Shown piece by piece: positions 52,523 to 61,871 of a DNA stretch of 64,000 nucleotides. The stretch covers positions 62,001-126,000 of the forward strand of contig CAZEAP010000002.1 in the NCBI GenBank assembly GCA_964510315.1, written 5' to 3'. Source of the DNA: CAZEAP01 sp964510315 (GTDB lineage Bacteria > Planctomycetota > Brocadiia > SM23-32). The position numbers and the translations under genes were made by a program. The notes beneath the pieces are model-generated. The model did no database searches. It worked only from the letters and a program-made list of their open reading frames with translations, and was not told where the DNA came from. Every line of letters begins with the position of its first letter. Positions within the stretch are counted from its first letter, which is position 1.

Positions 52523-52647
52523 TGGCTGCTCCCACCCCCCTGGTCGGACGTGCCTTCGGGCCGGACGGTTGAAAAGAGGGCCCCCATGGGCTACCGTGGC
52601 CTGCGTCGTGCCCGCCCCGAGGGATTCTCTGCGGAGCTTCTCCCCCG

Positions 52648-53520
52648 ATGGACCAGGTGAATCCAGGTGAGCGCTTCCGGCTGGTCGCGCTCGACATAGA
52701 CGGCACGGTGGTCACCAGCACCGGCGAGGTGACGGGCCGCTTGATCGACGTGCTCGCTCGGCTGGCGGCGCGCGGCGTGCGGACGGTGCTGTGCACGGGA
52801 CGTCGCCTGCGCAGCTCGATGCCCGTTCTGGAGGAGCTGGGCCACGTGCATCCGGTGCTGGTCTGCAGCGGCGGGGCACTCATAAAACGGGTCGACGACG
52901 AGAAGACGCTCTATGCTGACCCCCTGGAGCGCGGGGTCGCCCGACGGGCGGTCGAGCTTTACCGGGAGCACGACCTTGTGCCGTTCCTGCTCTACGATCG
53001 GTCCCTGGATGAACCCGAGCTGAGGATATCGGCCACCCAACGGGAGAGGGCGGAGCAGATGACCTACACGCGGGCCAATCGGGAGGCCGTCCAGTGGTAT
53101 GACGGCTCGTACCCTGAAGAGCTGGAACGGGCCCTGGAGGTTTATACCGTTGATGACGCCGAGCGGGTGAGACGGGCGGCCGGAGTCGGCGAGGCGCTCC
53201 GGCAGGACGCCATCGTCGAGTGCATGGTTCAGCAGCGCTACGGGGGCGAGCTGGCCATGGAGGTACGCTGCCCAACGGCGACGAAGTGGCGGGCGCTGGA
53301 ATGGCTGCTGGGGCAGTGGGAGATCGAGCCGGAAGAGGTGGTGGCCATCGGGGACGACGTAAACGACCTGCCCGTGCTGCGGGCGGTGGGCCGGTCTTTT
53401 GCCATGGGCAACGCATCGCCGGAGGTGAAGGAGGCGGCCGACGCGTTGACGGCCGGCAACGATGAGGACGGCGTGGCCGAAGCGCTGGAGTCGGTCTTCC
53501 CCTGTAACTGGAAGCGTTGA
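52648..53520 (+). CDS. HAD-superfamily hydrolase (Cof/IIB type)
   Basis: A 290-residue protein. The HAD nucleophile motif is LDIDGT (15-20), with TVLCTGRRLRS (motif II region), a IIB cap domain and GDDVNDLPVLRAVG (metal-binding acidic motif) near residue 232. It is a phosphatase of sugar phosphates or nucleotides; the precise substrate is not readable. It precedes the polyprenyl synthase gene by 21 bases and may be co-transcribed with it. Confidence 0.9.
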   Translation: MDQVNPGERFRLVALDIDGTVVTSTGEVTGRLIDVLARLAARGVRTVLCTGRRLRSSMPVLEELGHVHPVLVCSGGALIKRVDDEKTLYADPLERGVARRAVELYREHDLVPFLLYDRSLDEPELRISATQRERAEQMTYTRANREAVQWYDGSYPEELERALEVYTVDDAERVRRAAGVGEALRQDAIVECMVQQRYGGELAMEVRCPTATKWRALEWLLGQWEIEPEEVVAIGDDVNDLPVLRAVGRSFAMGNASPEVKEAADALTAGNDEDGVAEALESVFPCNWKR

Positions 53521-53541
53521 CTCAACTGGAAGGGCCTGGCT

Positions 53542-54543
53542 GTGGCCGATGATCCCACCGCGTCTCTGGAAGATGGACTGGCGGAGGCGGCCTCGCAGAT
53601 AGAGCCGGTTCTGGAGGAGCTGCTCCCCCGAGGCGCCGACGATTACCTCTCCGACATCGTGTGGTACCACCTGGAGACGGGGGGGAAGCGCGTGCGGCCG
53701 GCCATCTGCCTGTTGACCTGCGAACACCTGGGGGGAGAGACGGAGAAGGCCCTCTACTTCGCGGCCGCAGTGGAGATCCTCCACAACATGCTCCTGATCC
53801 ACGACGACGTGGAGGACGGCGACACCATCCGTCGCGATCGACTGACCGTGTGGGCTAAGTTCGGAATGCCCAACGCCATCAACGTGGGCGACTACATGCT
53901 GGGGGTGGCTTCCGAGGCGGCCCTGCGCTGCCCGGTCCCGGACGCAACACGGGCCTTCCTGGCTCGCGCCTTCGCCGCGGCCTACACCGACACCTGCCGC
54001 GGGCAGGCTTTTGACCTGAACACCCGCGGCAGCACGGACCTTTCCGTCGAGCATTACCTGGAGATGGTTACCCTCAAGACCGGGCGATACATGGCGCTGG
54101 GGATGCTGGGAGGGGCGGCGATCGCCGGGGCCGACCAGCGGGTGCTGGACTGCGTGGAGGAGCTGGGCGAGTACATGGGGGCGGCCTTTCAGATCCGCGA
54201 CGACGTCATCGACCTGACCGTCGGCAAGGGCAGGGGCGGAGTGATCGGCAACGACATCCGCGAGGGCAAATCCAGCATACTCTACGCTCATGCGCTTAAC
54301 GCCGCCGCCCCCGAGGAACGGGACGAACTGTCGGCCATCATGCGGAAGGGCCGGAGCGAGACGACGGAACAGGACGTGGAGCGCGCCCGCGAGCTGTACG
54401 GGCAGCTCGGCTCGACCGAGTTCGCCGAGGAGGAAGCGCGCCGGCTGGTCGAGCAGGCATTCGACCTGATCGAGAGGATTCCGTTGGAAGACCGCGGCTT
54501 CTTCAGAGATGTCACCGAGTACATGGTGAGCAGGAAAAAGTAA
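53542..54543 (+). CDS. Polyprenyl diphosphate synthase
   Basis: A 333-residue isoprenoid chain-elongation enzyme adding isopentenyl diphosphate. The first aspartate-rich motif is DDVED (88-92), the second DDVID (220-224). GGKRVRPAICLL, TVWAKFGMPNAINVGDYMLG and RGQAFDL are family markers. Chain length (geranylgeranyl, octaprenyl or similar) is not determinable here. It starts with GTG. The TlyA-type gene follows 32 bases later. Confidence 0.92.
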   Translation: MADDPTASLEDGLAEAASQIEPVLEELLPRGADDYLSDIVWYHLETGGKRVRPAICLLTCEHLGGETEKALYFAAAVEILHNMLLIHDDVEDGDTIRRDRLTVWAKFGMPNAINVGDYMLGVASEAALRCPVPDATRAFLARAFAAAYTDTCRGQAFDLNTRGSTDLSVEHYLEMVTLKTGRYMALGMLGGAAIAGADQRVLDCVEELGEYMGAAFQIRDDVIDLTVGKGRGGVIGNDIREGKSSILYAHALNAAAPEERDELSAIMRKGRSETTEQDVERARELYGQLGSTEFAEEEARRLVEQAFDLIERIPLEDRGFFRDVTEYMVSRKK

Positions 54544-54575
54544 GGGAGGGCGACATCGGTCGGGGCGGACAGTAC

Positions 54576-55133
54576 GTGGGCAGAGGCGGGGAGAAGCTGA
54601 AGTTCGCCCTGGACCGGCTGGGGCTGACCCCGGCGGGTTCGGTGGCGGCGGACTTCGGCTGCAGCGTCGGGGGTTTCACCGACTGCCTCCTGCAGGAGGG
54701 AGCCACACGCGTCTATGCCGTCGACACCGGCTACGGAATGCTGGCCTGGAAGCTGCGGCAGGACGAGCGAGTGGTGGTGATGGAGCGCACCAACGCCATG
54801 CACGTGGATCTGCCCGCATCCCCCGCCATCATCACGATCGACGTCGCCTGGACGAACCAGCGGCACATCCTTCCCAATGCCCTCCGGCAGGGCGCTCCCG
54901 ACGGGGAGATTCTGTCGCTATTCAAGCCGCAGTACGAGGCGCCGCCGGAGTGGGTGCGGGACGGCATCATCCGCGACGAGAGGTTCGAGCCCACGCTGGA
55001 AGCGACGCTGGAGGAATTGCGCGACCTGGGCGTGGCGGTCGAGGAAGCGGTACGGCTGCCGCGGGAGCGGAAGAAAAACCCGGAGGCCTTCCTCTACATC
55101 CGGGTCCAGGACTGTTCGGAAGCCGCCGGCTGA
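54576..55133 (+). CDS. TlyA/FtsJ-type rRNA methyltransferase domain protein lacking an S4 domain
   Basis: A 185-residue protein. TlyA-type catalytic residues are visible: RGGEKLKFALD (Lys7), SAM-binding ADFGCSVGGFTDCLL (26-40), TIDVAW (Asp89) and LFKPQYE (Lys117). Full-length TlyA has an N-terminal S4 RNA-binding domain that is absent here; the protein begins at the point where that domain would end (QYVGRGG just upstream in frame). The GTG start is uncertain, because no ATG, GTG or TTG was found upstream in this frame within the codons examined. The likely role is RNA or small-substrate methylation. Confidence 0.78.
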   Translation: MGRGGEKLKFALDRLGLTPAGSVAADFGCSVGGFTDCLLQEGATRVYAVDTGYGMLAWKLRQDERVVVMERTNAMHVDLPASPAIITIDVAWTNQRHILPNALRQGAPDGEILSLFKPQYEAPPEWVRDGIIRDERFEPTLEATLEELRDLGVAVEEAVRLPRERKKNPEAFLYIRVQDCSEAAG

Positions 55134-55179
55134 ACGGGTCCGTCGCTGTCCCGCTGGTTCAGCCGTGCCCGCCTCGGAT

Positions 55180-55947
55180 TCATTCGCCGGCGAACGCCGG
55201 GTGCGCCTCCAGGAACTCCAGGCTGCTGCGGGCGCTCTCGAAGGGGTCCCCGTCGCAGCGGTCCTGTTCGACGCAGTAGTACTCGACGCCGGCCCGCCGG
55301 GCGGCTTCCAGGATGGCATCCCAGTGTAGGATGCCGCTGCCCACTTCGGCGAAGGAGCGCTCTTCGTCGTCGGCCATGTCCTTCAGGTGAAGGATGGCCA
55401 TCCGATCGGCGTAGGTGTTGATGTAGTCAACCGGGTCTTCGCCCCCGTGCTGAACCCAGTAGGTGTCGATCTCGGCGTAGAGGTTCTCCGAGGACGTGTT
55501 CTGGTAGAGCAGGTCCAGCCCGTAGGTGCCGTCGAACCGTTCGAACTCGAAGCTGTGGTTGTGGTAGGAGAGGCGCACGTCGCGTTGGCGACACCGGTCG
55601 CCCAGGTCCTCCATGATGGCCGCGGTGCGGAGCCAGCTTTCCCGGTCGCCGCGGTACTCCTCCGGCATGTAGGGCCAGACCAGATCGCGGGTGCCCACCG
55701 CCTCGGCGTAGTCGATCCAGTGCTCCAGGTCTTCGCGGAGGTTGTCTCCACCGACGTGGATGCCGGCCACGCTCAGACCGATGCCGTCGAGCACCTCCCG
55801 CATCTCCGGGCCCTCGAAGGGGAGCGCCCCGGTAAGTTGCACGAGGTCGTAGCCGATCTTTTTGACTCGATTAAGAGTGCCGACGTAGTCCTCGGAAAGC
55901 TGCTCGCGCACGGTGAACAGTTGCAGCGCTATCGGCATGTCGGCCAT
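55180..55947 (-). CDS. Sugar phosphate isomerase/epimerase-like TIM-barrel protein
   Basis: A 255-residue protein. It has PIALQLFTVREQL at the N-terminus, GIHVGGD, the metal-site motifs LSYHNHSFEF, LYAEIDTYWV and ILHLKDM, and CVEQDRCDGDP at the C-terminus, as in the IolE/IolI-like xylose-isomerase barrel family. The start at 55947 has GGAAGGAG seven bases upstream. It is convergent with the methyltransferase gene, 46 bases away. The substrate is unknown. Confidence 0.85.
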   Translation of the reverse strand: MADMPIALQLFTVREQLSEDYVGTLNRVKKIGYDLVQLTGALPFEGPEMREVLDGIGLSVAGIHVGGDNLREDLEHWIDYAEAVGTRDLVWPYMPEEYRGDRESWLRTAAIMEDLGDRCRQRDVRLSYHNHSFEFERFDGTYGLDLLYQNTSSENLYAEIDTYWVQHGGEDPVDYINTYADRMAILHLKDMADDEERSFAEVGSGILHWDAILEAARRAGVEYYCVEQDRCDGDPFESARSSLEFLEAHPAFAGE

Positions 55948-56025
55948 TTTTTCGCTCCTTCCGGCTGTTGGGGTAGAGCGCGCCATTATAGGCGCCCCCT
56001 GCGAACTCTCAAGGATAAAAGGTGT

Positions 56026-56865
56026 TCACTGCGCGCCCGGGGGCGTTGGGACGGATGCCTCAAGCAGCCGGCGGGCCGCAGGGGGCAGGTCCCCGCGGCG
56101 GAGGACGAACCCGAAAGGCGTACCCTGAACCAGCACCTCCCCGTTGCCCCGGACCCACGATGTCCAGCGGTTCCGGCCGGTGGAGAACAGCAACTGGAAG
56201 CACCGGGTGCTCTCCCCGCTCAGAAGTATCTCCTTGGACCGGAGCACGGTGACCTGCACCTGCTGGACCTCTGCGGCCAGCGGATTGATCATCTCCACCG
56301 TCCAGCTCCTGCCGATCTGGTCTTCGCTCAGTTCCCTCACCGGCGTCAGCGGCGAGAGCATGTCCCCCAGGAACCTCCCCGCCTTGTAGGGCATGTCGGT
56401 GCGAACGTCCTGGGAGCCCATGTGGCCTCTCAGGGTGAGTCGGCCCTCGCGGACGGAGCCGATCAGTTGGATGTCCAGGACCTCGGACTCGATCTGCAGG
56501 AAACGAAGTCCGGTGACCGGGGAGATGTCGGCGCTGAACCGAAGGTCGACGTGTCCGGTGAACCCCAGGAGCCATCCGGCTGCCGGGCCGATGGTTATCT
56601 CGGAGGTGGAATTGACCTTGAAAGTGCCCGCCTCCTCCCGGCGTATCTGCACTTCGGAGCTTCCCACGCGTCCCCCGGAGAGGTAGATGTCCCACCGACT
56701 GGAGCGCCGGGACTGTCCCGGCGGCAGCAGCTCGGTGAATTCGGCCCGAAGCCCTTCCTCCGGCGGCTCGGCCGGCAGATGTCGCCGCAACTGCAGTCCC
56801 CACATCAGCGCGAAGAAGGCCGCGATCACCAGCACGAGACAGTAACTGAGCAGGTTGCGGAGCAT
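56026..56865 (-). CDS. Membrane-anchored beta-rich protein, unknown function
   Basis: A 279-residue protein with one N-terminal helix (about 5-25, LLSYCLVLVIAAFFALMWG). A beta-rich body has WDIYLSGGRVGSSEVQIRRE, ITIGPAAGWLLGFTGHVDLRF and LRFLQIESEVLDIQLIGSV. The opening pattern (W..Y..G..vG) resembles N-terminal domains of transglutaminase-associated or DUF3108-like exported proteins, but this is not firm. The start at 56865 follows a GAGGCGG. It ends the minus-strand unit of FGGY kinase - pyrC - NYN. Confidence 0.6.
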   Translation of the reverse strand: MLRNLLSYCLVLVIAAFFALMWGLQLRRHLPAEPPEEGLRAEFTELLPPGQSRRSSRWDIYLSGGRVGSSEVQIRREEAGTFKVNSTSEITIGPAAGWLLGFTGHVDLRFSADISPVTGLRFLQIESEVLDIQLIGSVREGRLTLRGHMGSQDVRTDMPYKAGRFLGDMLSPLTPVRELSEDQIGRSWTVEMINPLAAEVQQVQVTVLRSKEILLSGESTRCFQLLFSTGRNRWTSWVRGNGEVLVQGTPFGFVLRRGDLPPAARRLLEASVPTPPGAQ

Positions 56866-56876
56866 CAGCGGCCGCC

Positions 56877-57380
56877 TCACCGGTTTTTCTCGAAGAAATC
56901 CAGCCAGAAGTCCACCTCGTCCTCGCTGAGACCGGTGAACTTCTCGTCCGGCTCCTCCGCCAGCCTCTCGTCCCCCTTGCCCATCACCCGCCGGGCACGT
57001 GACACGAAGTGTTCGGGAGTATGCACCGTGGCCTTCCCCCGGCGGAGGGCCTCCATCAACCGGGGGTCGTCGGTGACTACGAACGTTCGCTCTTCGTTTG
57101 CGTTGCGGTTGGCCGGGCCGGCGATCTCGCTGCGTGCGTCCTCTCCCCACGGCAGATTGACCACCCTGACTTTCCCGAATCTCTCAGTGGGCGGGAGGAC
57201 GGTGTCCGCCGGTGTTTCGTCCCAGACGAGGACGACGTCGCAGTCCTGGAGTTCGGCGTAGCGCGCCAGCCACCGGCGCAGCTTGCGGCGACTTCCGGAA
57301 CCCTCGGCGCCCACCACCGCGGAGTCGCCTCGCGCGACGAAGTAATCCAGCAGGTCGTTGCCGTCGACGTACAGCTTCAT
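56877..57380 (-). CDS. NYN-domain (YacP-like) ribonuclease-type protein
   Basis: A 167-residue protein. The PIN/NYN fold begins KLYVDGNDLLDYF, with a conserved Asp at residue 6. VVLVWDETPADT and ERTFVVTDDPRLMEAL supply further acidic residues, with HTPEHFV near the C-terminus. YacP/Rae1-type proteins cut mRNA or handle RNA. The four-base ATGA overlap with pyrC implies translational coupling. The family is reasonably supported, but the function here is unproven. Confidence 0.72.
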   Translation of the reverse strand: MKLYVDGNDLLDYFVARGDSAVVGAEGSGSRRKLRRWLARYAELQDCDVVLVWDETPADTVLPPTERFGKVRVVNLPWGEDARSEIAGPANRNANEERTFVVTDDPRLMEALRRGKATVHTPEHFVSRARRVMGKGDERLAEEPDEKFTGLSEDEVDFWLDFFEKNR

Positions 57381-58684
57381 GACCCCTTCTTCCGTCCTTC
57401 GAAGTCCGGATGCGCAAACACTTCCTCCCCCGCAACGTAGGTGGCCACGGCTCGGCCCCGGAGTTCCCAGCCGGCGTACGGGGTGTTGCGGGAGCGAGAG
57501 CGAAAGTCCTCCGGCCGGACCGTCCATTCCATTTGGGGATCGACCAGCGTCATGTCGGCCGGATGGTCGGCCTGGAGGGTTCCCCCGGGAAGCCCGAATA
57601 TCTGGGCGGGCCTGGCGCTGATCCGCCGCACCATCTCCGCGGGGCTCAGCAGGTCCCTGCCGACCAGGTGGGTCAGCACCAGCCCCAGGGTCGTTTCCAG
57701 CCCGATCAGTCCCATGGCTCCTTCGGCTTTGTCCTCCGGGGTGTGGGGCGCGTGGTCGCTCGCCAGAACCTCGATCTCTCCGTCCACGAAGGCCCTTTGC
57801 AGGGCGTCGCGATCCGCGGCGCTGCGCAGCGGCGGGTTTACCTCCGGGAGGTCGCCGCCGGTGTAGTCTTCTCGGCACAGCAGCAGGTGGTGGGGCGTCA
57901 CCTCGCAGGTCACCTCAACGCGAGACCGGTATTCACCGATGACCTCCAGACTCCTGCGCATGCTGAGGTGCGGGAAATGGATGCGGCATCCGCAGTCGGC
58001 GGCGATGTGGGCGTCACGGGCGACGTAATTGGGTTCGTTGGTGTAGGGCTCCGCCGGCCTGAAGCCGGGATTTCTCCCGCCGGCCACCTCGGCCAGCGAA
58101 CGGGAGGAGTCCTCGCAATGGGGGCTCAGCAGGATGCCCGCCTCGGCTGCCCGGCGGGAGACCTGCTCCACCACCTCCGGGTTCACTATGGGGTCGCCGT
58201 CGTCGCTGAGTGCGACCACGCCCTCCTCCTCGGCCAGTTCCGCCACGTCGTTCGGCTGCCGCCCGGCGCGCTGACTGGTCATCGCTGCTTTGAAGTACAC
58301 GCGGACCTCTGCCGTCTCCTCGGCTTTCCGAACGACTTCGCGCACGGCCTCCACGGTGGCGAGGGGCGGGTCCGTGTTGGGTTCGCAGACGACCGAGCTG
58401 AAGCCGCCGCCGGCGGCCGCCCCGGAGCCGGTGGCTATGGTTTCCTTCCGCGTGAATCCGGGCTCCCTGAAGTGCACGTGAACGTCCACGAGGCCGGGCA
58501 GCAGCCACAGCCCCTCGGCATCCACCACGCGGAGCGGGCCGTCGGCCGCGGCGGACGCCTCCTCGGGCTTTATCTCCTCCGCCACCCGACTTACCACCCC
58601 ATCTGCCGCGAGCAGGTCCCGCTTGCCGTCCAGCCCGGCGGTGGGGTCGATGATTCGAGCGTTCTTTATGAGGATGGCCGTCAT
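57377..58684 (-). CDS. pyrC: Dihydroorotase
   Basis: A 435-residue zinc enzyme that cyclises N-carbamoyl-L-aspartate to dihydroorotate in pyrimidine synthesis. The metal motif is DVHVHFREPG (67-76). SPHCED, CEVTPHHLLL and VLASDHAPHTPEDK supply further His and Asp ligands. The C-terminal beta domain has TLVDPQMEWTVRPEDFRSRSRNTPYAGWELRG, typical of class I dihydroorotases. No other pyr genes are present. It follows the FGGY kinase gene by 15 bases and overlaps the NYN gene. Confidence 0.94.
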   Translation of the reverse strand: MTAILIKNARIIDPTAGLDGKRDLLAADGVVSRVAEEIKPEEASAAADGPLRVVDAEGLWLLPGLVDVHVHFREPGFTRKETIATGSGAAAGGGFSSVVCEPNTDPPLATVEAVREVVRKAEETAEVRVYFKAAMTSQRAGRQPNDVAELAEEEGVVALSDDGDPIVNPEVVEQVSRRAAEAGILLSPHCEDSSRSLAEVAGGRNPGFRPAEPYTNEPNYVARDAHIAADCGCRIHFPHLSMRRSLEVIGEYRSRVEVTCEVTPHHLLLCREDYTGGDLPEVNPPLRSAADRDALQRAFVDGEIEVLASDHAPHTPEDKAEGAMGLIGLETTLGLVLTHLVGRDLLSPAEMVRRISARPAQIFGLPGGTLQADHPADMTLVDPQMEWTVRPEDFRSRSRNTPYAGWELRGRAVATYVAGEEVFAHPDFEGRKKGS

Positions 58685-58699
58685 GCCCCGATTCCCCTT

Positions 58700-60223
58700 T
58701 CAGTCATTGAGTCGATAGCCGGTCTTGCGCTGCCATGCTTTCAGGGTCGGATACAGCTCCCGGTAGGCTTCCAGCATATCCGCGTAGTAGCGTGCCCTTT
58801 CCGGCGCCGGGTTGAAGCGCTCCCTGGGGACGATCAGTTGGTCCGCAGCCTGGTCCATACTGTCGTAGACGCCGGCGGCCGTCCCGGCGGCGATTGCCAT
58901 CCCGAGGGAGGCCGCCTCGGCGACTTCCAGCCGAACCACGGGCCGGTCGTACATGTCCGCCTTGAGCTGCAGCCAGAAGTCGCTCTTGGCGCCGCCCCCG
59001 ATGGCCCGGAACTCCTCCACCTCCACCCCGGCTTCGGCAAGGATGTCGACGTTGAGCTTCATCTCATAGGAAATACCCTCCAACGCCGCCCGGAGGAACT
59101 CCCCGCGTTCGGTGGAGAGCGTGAGGCCCACCGCGGCCCCCACGGGGTTGGGGTCCATGTGGGGCGAGCCGCTCATGGTAAAGTGTGGCAGTATGAGGAG
59201 GTCGGTCGGCTCCTCCGTCATCTGTTCCGTCAGCAGGTCGTATGGATCCTTTCCCGTCTCCTCGGCGCGACGGATCTCCTCGCGGCCGAACTCGTCCCGG
59301 ACCCAGCGGAACAGGGAACCGCCTGTAAAGTTGAACGCAAGGGAGATATAAAGCTGCGGTGCAGCGTGAGGGTAGCACGCCAGGTTGTTCTGGAGCATGA
59401 TTTCGTTCACCACGGCTTCTTTCATCGCGACGGCGAAGCACTCCACCGTCCCGGTTGCATCCATCGCAACCCCGGAGCGCATGACGCCGCTGCCCAGGGC
59501 ACCGGCCGGCTGGTCGTGGCTGCCGGCCACCACCAGGCATCCCTCCGGCAGGCCGAGTTCATCTGCGGCGCGTGCGCCAAGCTCCCCCACCGGAGTGCCG
59601 GTGGGCACTGGTGTGCTGAAAAGGTCCGGCCGCACGCCGGCCCAGTCGCACAGCGTCCGGCTGTATTGCTTGCCGTGGATGTCGAAGGCCATTGTGCGGG
59701 CGGCCATGGAATAGTCGATGCGCGGCTGCAGTCCCATCATGAGGTGGGCGAAGTCTCCGAAGCAGACGGCCCGTTCCATGCGGGAGTAGAGTTCCGGCCG
59801 GTTCTCGCGGACCCACATCAGCTTCACCAGAGTGAACATCTGGCTCGGTGGCTGGCCGCAGATGCGCATGATCTCGGCCGGGTCCTGTCCGGCGATCCAG
59901 TCGTCGAACAGCTCGGAGGCGCGGTTGTCGAACCCGACGATGCTGTTCGCCAGAACCCGCCCGTCGGCGCCGACGGGCACGGCGGCTTCGCCCAGCGTGC
60001 TGATGGCAAAGGCGGAGACGGGGTCGCCCGGCGCGCCCGCCGCGGCTTCTCCGACGGCCTCCACGACCATCTGCCAGACCTCCTGCGGGTCCAGTTCCAG
60101 CCAGCCGCTGCGGGGATGGAGCAGCGCGTACTCCCGGTAGGCACTGGAGAGGATGCGACCTTCCTCATCGAAGATGGTGGCCTTGGTTCCAGTGGTGCCG
60201 ATGTCCAGTCCCATCAGGCTCAT
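58700..60223 (-). CDS. FGGY-family carbohydrate kinase
   Basis: A 507-residue protein. It has the N-terminal ATPase motif GLDIGTTGTKATIFDEEGR (5-23), ISTLGEAAVPV, GSHDQPAGALGSGVMRSGVAMDATGT (FGGY signature region) and AIGGGAKSDFWLQLKADM. The closest functional classes are xylulokinase, gluconokinase and fucokinase-type enzymes; the sugar is not identifiable. It heads a minus-strand unit with pyrC and the NYN gene, divergent from the HU gene. Confidence 0.88.
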   Translation of the reverse strand: MSLMGLDIGTTGTKATIFDEEGRILSSAYREYALLHPRSGWLELDPQEVWQMVVEAVGEAAAGAPGDPVSAFAISTLGEAAVPVGADGRVLANSIVGFDNRASELFDDWIAGQDPAEIMRICGQPPSQMFTLVKLMWVRENRPELYSRMERAVCFGDFAHLMMGLQPRIDYSMAARTMAFDIHGKQYSRTLCDWAGVRPDLFSTPVPTGTPVGELGARAADELGLPEGCLVVAGSHDQPAGALGSGVMRSGVAMDATGTVECFAVAMKEAVVNEIMLQNNLACYPHAAPQLYISLAFNFTGGSLFRWVRDEFGREEIRRAEETGKDPYDLLTEQMTEEPTDLLILPHFTMSGSPHMDPNPVGAAVGLTLSTERGEFLRAALEGISYEMKLNVDILAEAGVEVEEFRAIGGGAKSDFWLQLKADMYDRPVVRLEVAEAASLGMAIAAGTAAGVYDSMDQAADQLIVPRERFNPAPERARYYADMLEAYRELYPTLKAWQRKTGYRLND

Positions 60224-60321
60224 TGGGCGCTCCTCCGGCGACTGAGGGGCCGCGACCGATTCAGCTCACGTTACCCTGGCAAGCGGCCGTTTGCAACTTC
60301 GGCGTGCCGGTGAGATTGTCC

Positions 60322-60350
60322 TTGACAAGCCGAAGGGATTCTCTTAGAAT
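60322..60350 (+). promoter_or_regulatory. Promoter of the HU gene
   Basis: TTGACA (60322-60327), 17 bp, then TAGAAT (60345-60350), 84 bases upstream of the start. The intergenic gap 60224-60434 contains no gene. Confidence 0.7.
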
Positions 60351-60434
60351 CCCCGCGGGTTTGTCAGAAGTTCGCCCTCGCAAACAAGTTCCCGCTGATT
60401 GCAGATTTTCGCCGAGACGAAAGGGGATTGATCG

Positions 60435-60758
60435 GTGGCTAATCGAACCGTCACGAAGCGCGAGCTGTGCGAAAGGATTGCCAAGAAGACCGGCTATTCT
60501 CAGGTCATCACGAAGGAGATCATTCAGCAATTCCTGGACGAGATAGTCGCGGAGCTTGGTCGCGGGAACCGCATGGAATTTCGCAACTTCGGCGTGTTCG
60601 ACACCAGGCTGCAACAGCCCCGTAAAGCCCGCAATCCCCGGACCGACGACGTGGTGCACGTCCCTGCCAAGGCGGTCGTCTCCTTCAAGACCGGAAAGAA
60701 GATGCACGAAGTGGCCCAGGACGCTCTTCCCCGCCTGAAGCAAGAAGCCCTCGAATAG
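60435..60758 (+). CDS. HU/IHF-family DNA-binding protein
   Basis: A 107-residue nucleoid-associated, DNA-bending protein. It has VTKRELCERIAKKTGYSQ, the beta-arm loop RMEFRNFGVFDTRLQQPRKARNPRTDD with the intercalating-proline segment, and VPAKAVVSFKTGKKM near the C-terminus. Its length (about 90-107 in the family) and start GTG (with GGGGATTG nearby) are normal. It has its own promoter. Confidence 0.93.
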   Translation: MANRTVTKRELCERIAKKTGYSQVITKEIIQQFLDEIVAELGRGNRMEFRNFGVFDTRLQQPRKARNPRTDDVVHVPAKAVVSFKTGKKMHEVAQDALPRLKQEALE

Positions 60759-60764
60759 TCGTCG

Positions 60765-61871
60765 TCATTCCCGTTCGCCCGGCTGCAGGCGAGCGCTCGC
60801 CAGTTCCAGGATGATGATCACGCACACCACCGCGCCGGCCTGAACCGTCGGCACCACAACCCGCCAGGTGGAGGAACCGTAAGGCACGGTTGCGCCGGGG
60901 GCCGTAGCCAACACCATAAGCCCTACCGTCAGAAGGACCATCCTCTGGCTCAGACCCAGCCGCAGAAGCCGGTGCGCGAAGTGGTTCCGGTCCGCTCGCA
61001 TCAGCGGATGCCCCCTGTGGAGCCGGATGGCCAGCACGCTGAGCGTGTCGTAAAGGGGGATGGCGAAGATGACCAAAGGCACCAGCACCGGAAAGAACGG
61101 GTTGGCGTGTTCCCCCGTCAGGAAAGTGGACAGCGTTACGCTGACCGCCAGAATGTATCCTACGAACATGCTGCCCGCGTCGCCCATGAAGATGGACGCC
61201 GGGGGGAAGTTGAACAGGAGGAAGCCCAGCACGCCCCCCATCAGCGCCAGCACAAGGCCGGCGATGAAGTTCTGTCCGGTCTGAAGCGCCAGCACGAACA
61301 GCGCGCCCCCCGTCAGAAAAGCCACCAGACCGCTCTGGCCGTCCATGTTGTCCAGAAGGTTGAAGCTGTTGGTCAACAATACGATCCACAACGTGGTCAG
61401 CAGCACCTGGACGAATGGCACATCGATGAACAGCGTCACGCGCACGCGGGGAATCGACGCCACCGCCCCGGCGAAGATGAACTGACCGATCAGCTTCGGC
61501 ACCGGCCCCAGCCCCTTTGCGTCGTCCCAGAAGCCCAGCGCCGCTAAGGCCAGAGCGCCGATCAGCAGTTTCCCCAGCAGGGGAAAGCGGTCCGCCGCCA
61601 GCCGGACGTCGGCCTGCAGCGACTGCGGCACCCGGAAGAGGTCCGGATTCCGGGTCCAGAGGTAGCTGAGCCCGGCCGCGGCGAGCACCGGCAGAGCGGT
61701 CGCCAGAACGATGGCAATCCCGCCTCCCAACGCGACGGCCTCCGGATGGGCCTTGCGGCCGCCCGGCCGGTCCATGAATCCCCACCTGCCGGCCAGCTTC
61801 CTGACAAGCAGAACCAGCAGAAGGGAGAGGGCAAAGGCGGAGCAGAAGGTCGCAACGAGAACCCAGCGCAT
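60765..61871 (-). CDS. WecA/MraY-family polyprenyl-phosphate glycosyl-1-phosphate transferase
   Basis: A 368-residue membrane enzyme with about ten helices. It transfers a sugar-1-phosphate from a UDP-sugar to undecaprenyl phosphate, the first step of O-antigen, teichoic-acid or exopolysaccharide linkage units. Family motifs are GGRKAHPEAVALGGGIAI, TNSFNLLDNMDGQSG (the NxxN(M/L)DG motif), FMGDAGSMFVGY and RADRNHFAHRLLRLGLS with the cytoplasmic HxxHR-like loop. MraY itself is less likely, because the length and the HFAHRL motif fit WecA/TagO better. The start at 61871 has GGGAGG upstream. Confidence 0.9.
   Translation of the reverse strand: MRWVLVATFCSAFALSLLLVLLVRKLAGRWGFMDRPGGRKAHPEAVALGGGIAIVLATALPVLAAAGLSYLWTRNPDLFRVPQSLQADVRLAADRFPLLGKLLIGALALAALGFWDDAKGLGPVPKLIGQFIFAGAVASIPRVRVTLFIDVPFVQVLLTTLWIVLLTNSFNLLDNMDGQSGLVAFLTGGALFVLALQTGQNFIAGLVLALMGGVLGFLLFNFPPASIFMGDAGSMFVGYILAVSVTLSTFLTGEHANPFFPVLVPLVIFAIPLYDTLSVLAIRLHRGHPLMRADRNHFAHRLLRLGLSQRMVLLTVGLMVLATAPGATVPYGSSTWRVVVPTVQAGAVVCVIIILELASARLQPGERE

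Noticed and set aside
57410..60313. Long plus-strand open frame (967 codons) antisense to pyrC and the FGGY kinase gene
   Set aside because: It runs opposite to two well-supported genes, has low-complexity His/Gly/Arg-rich content and no family motif; long shadow frames are common at this GC content.
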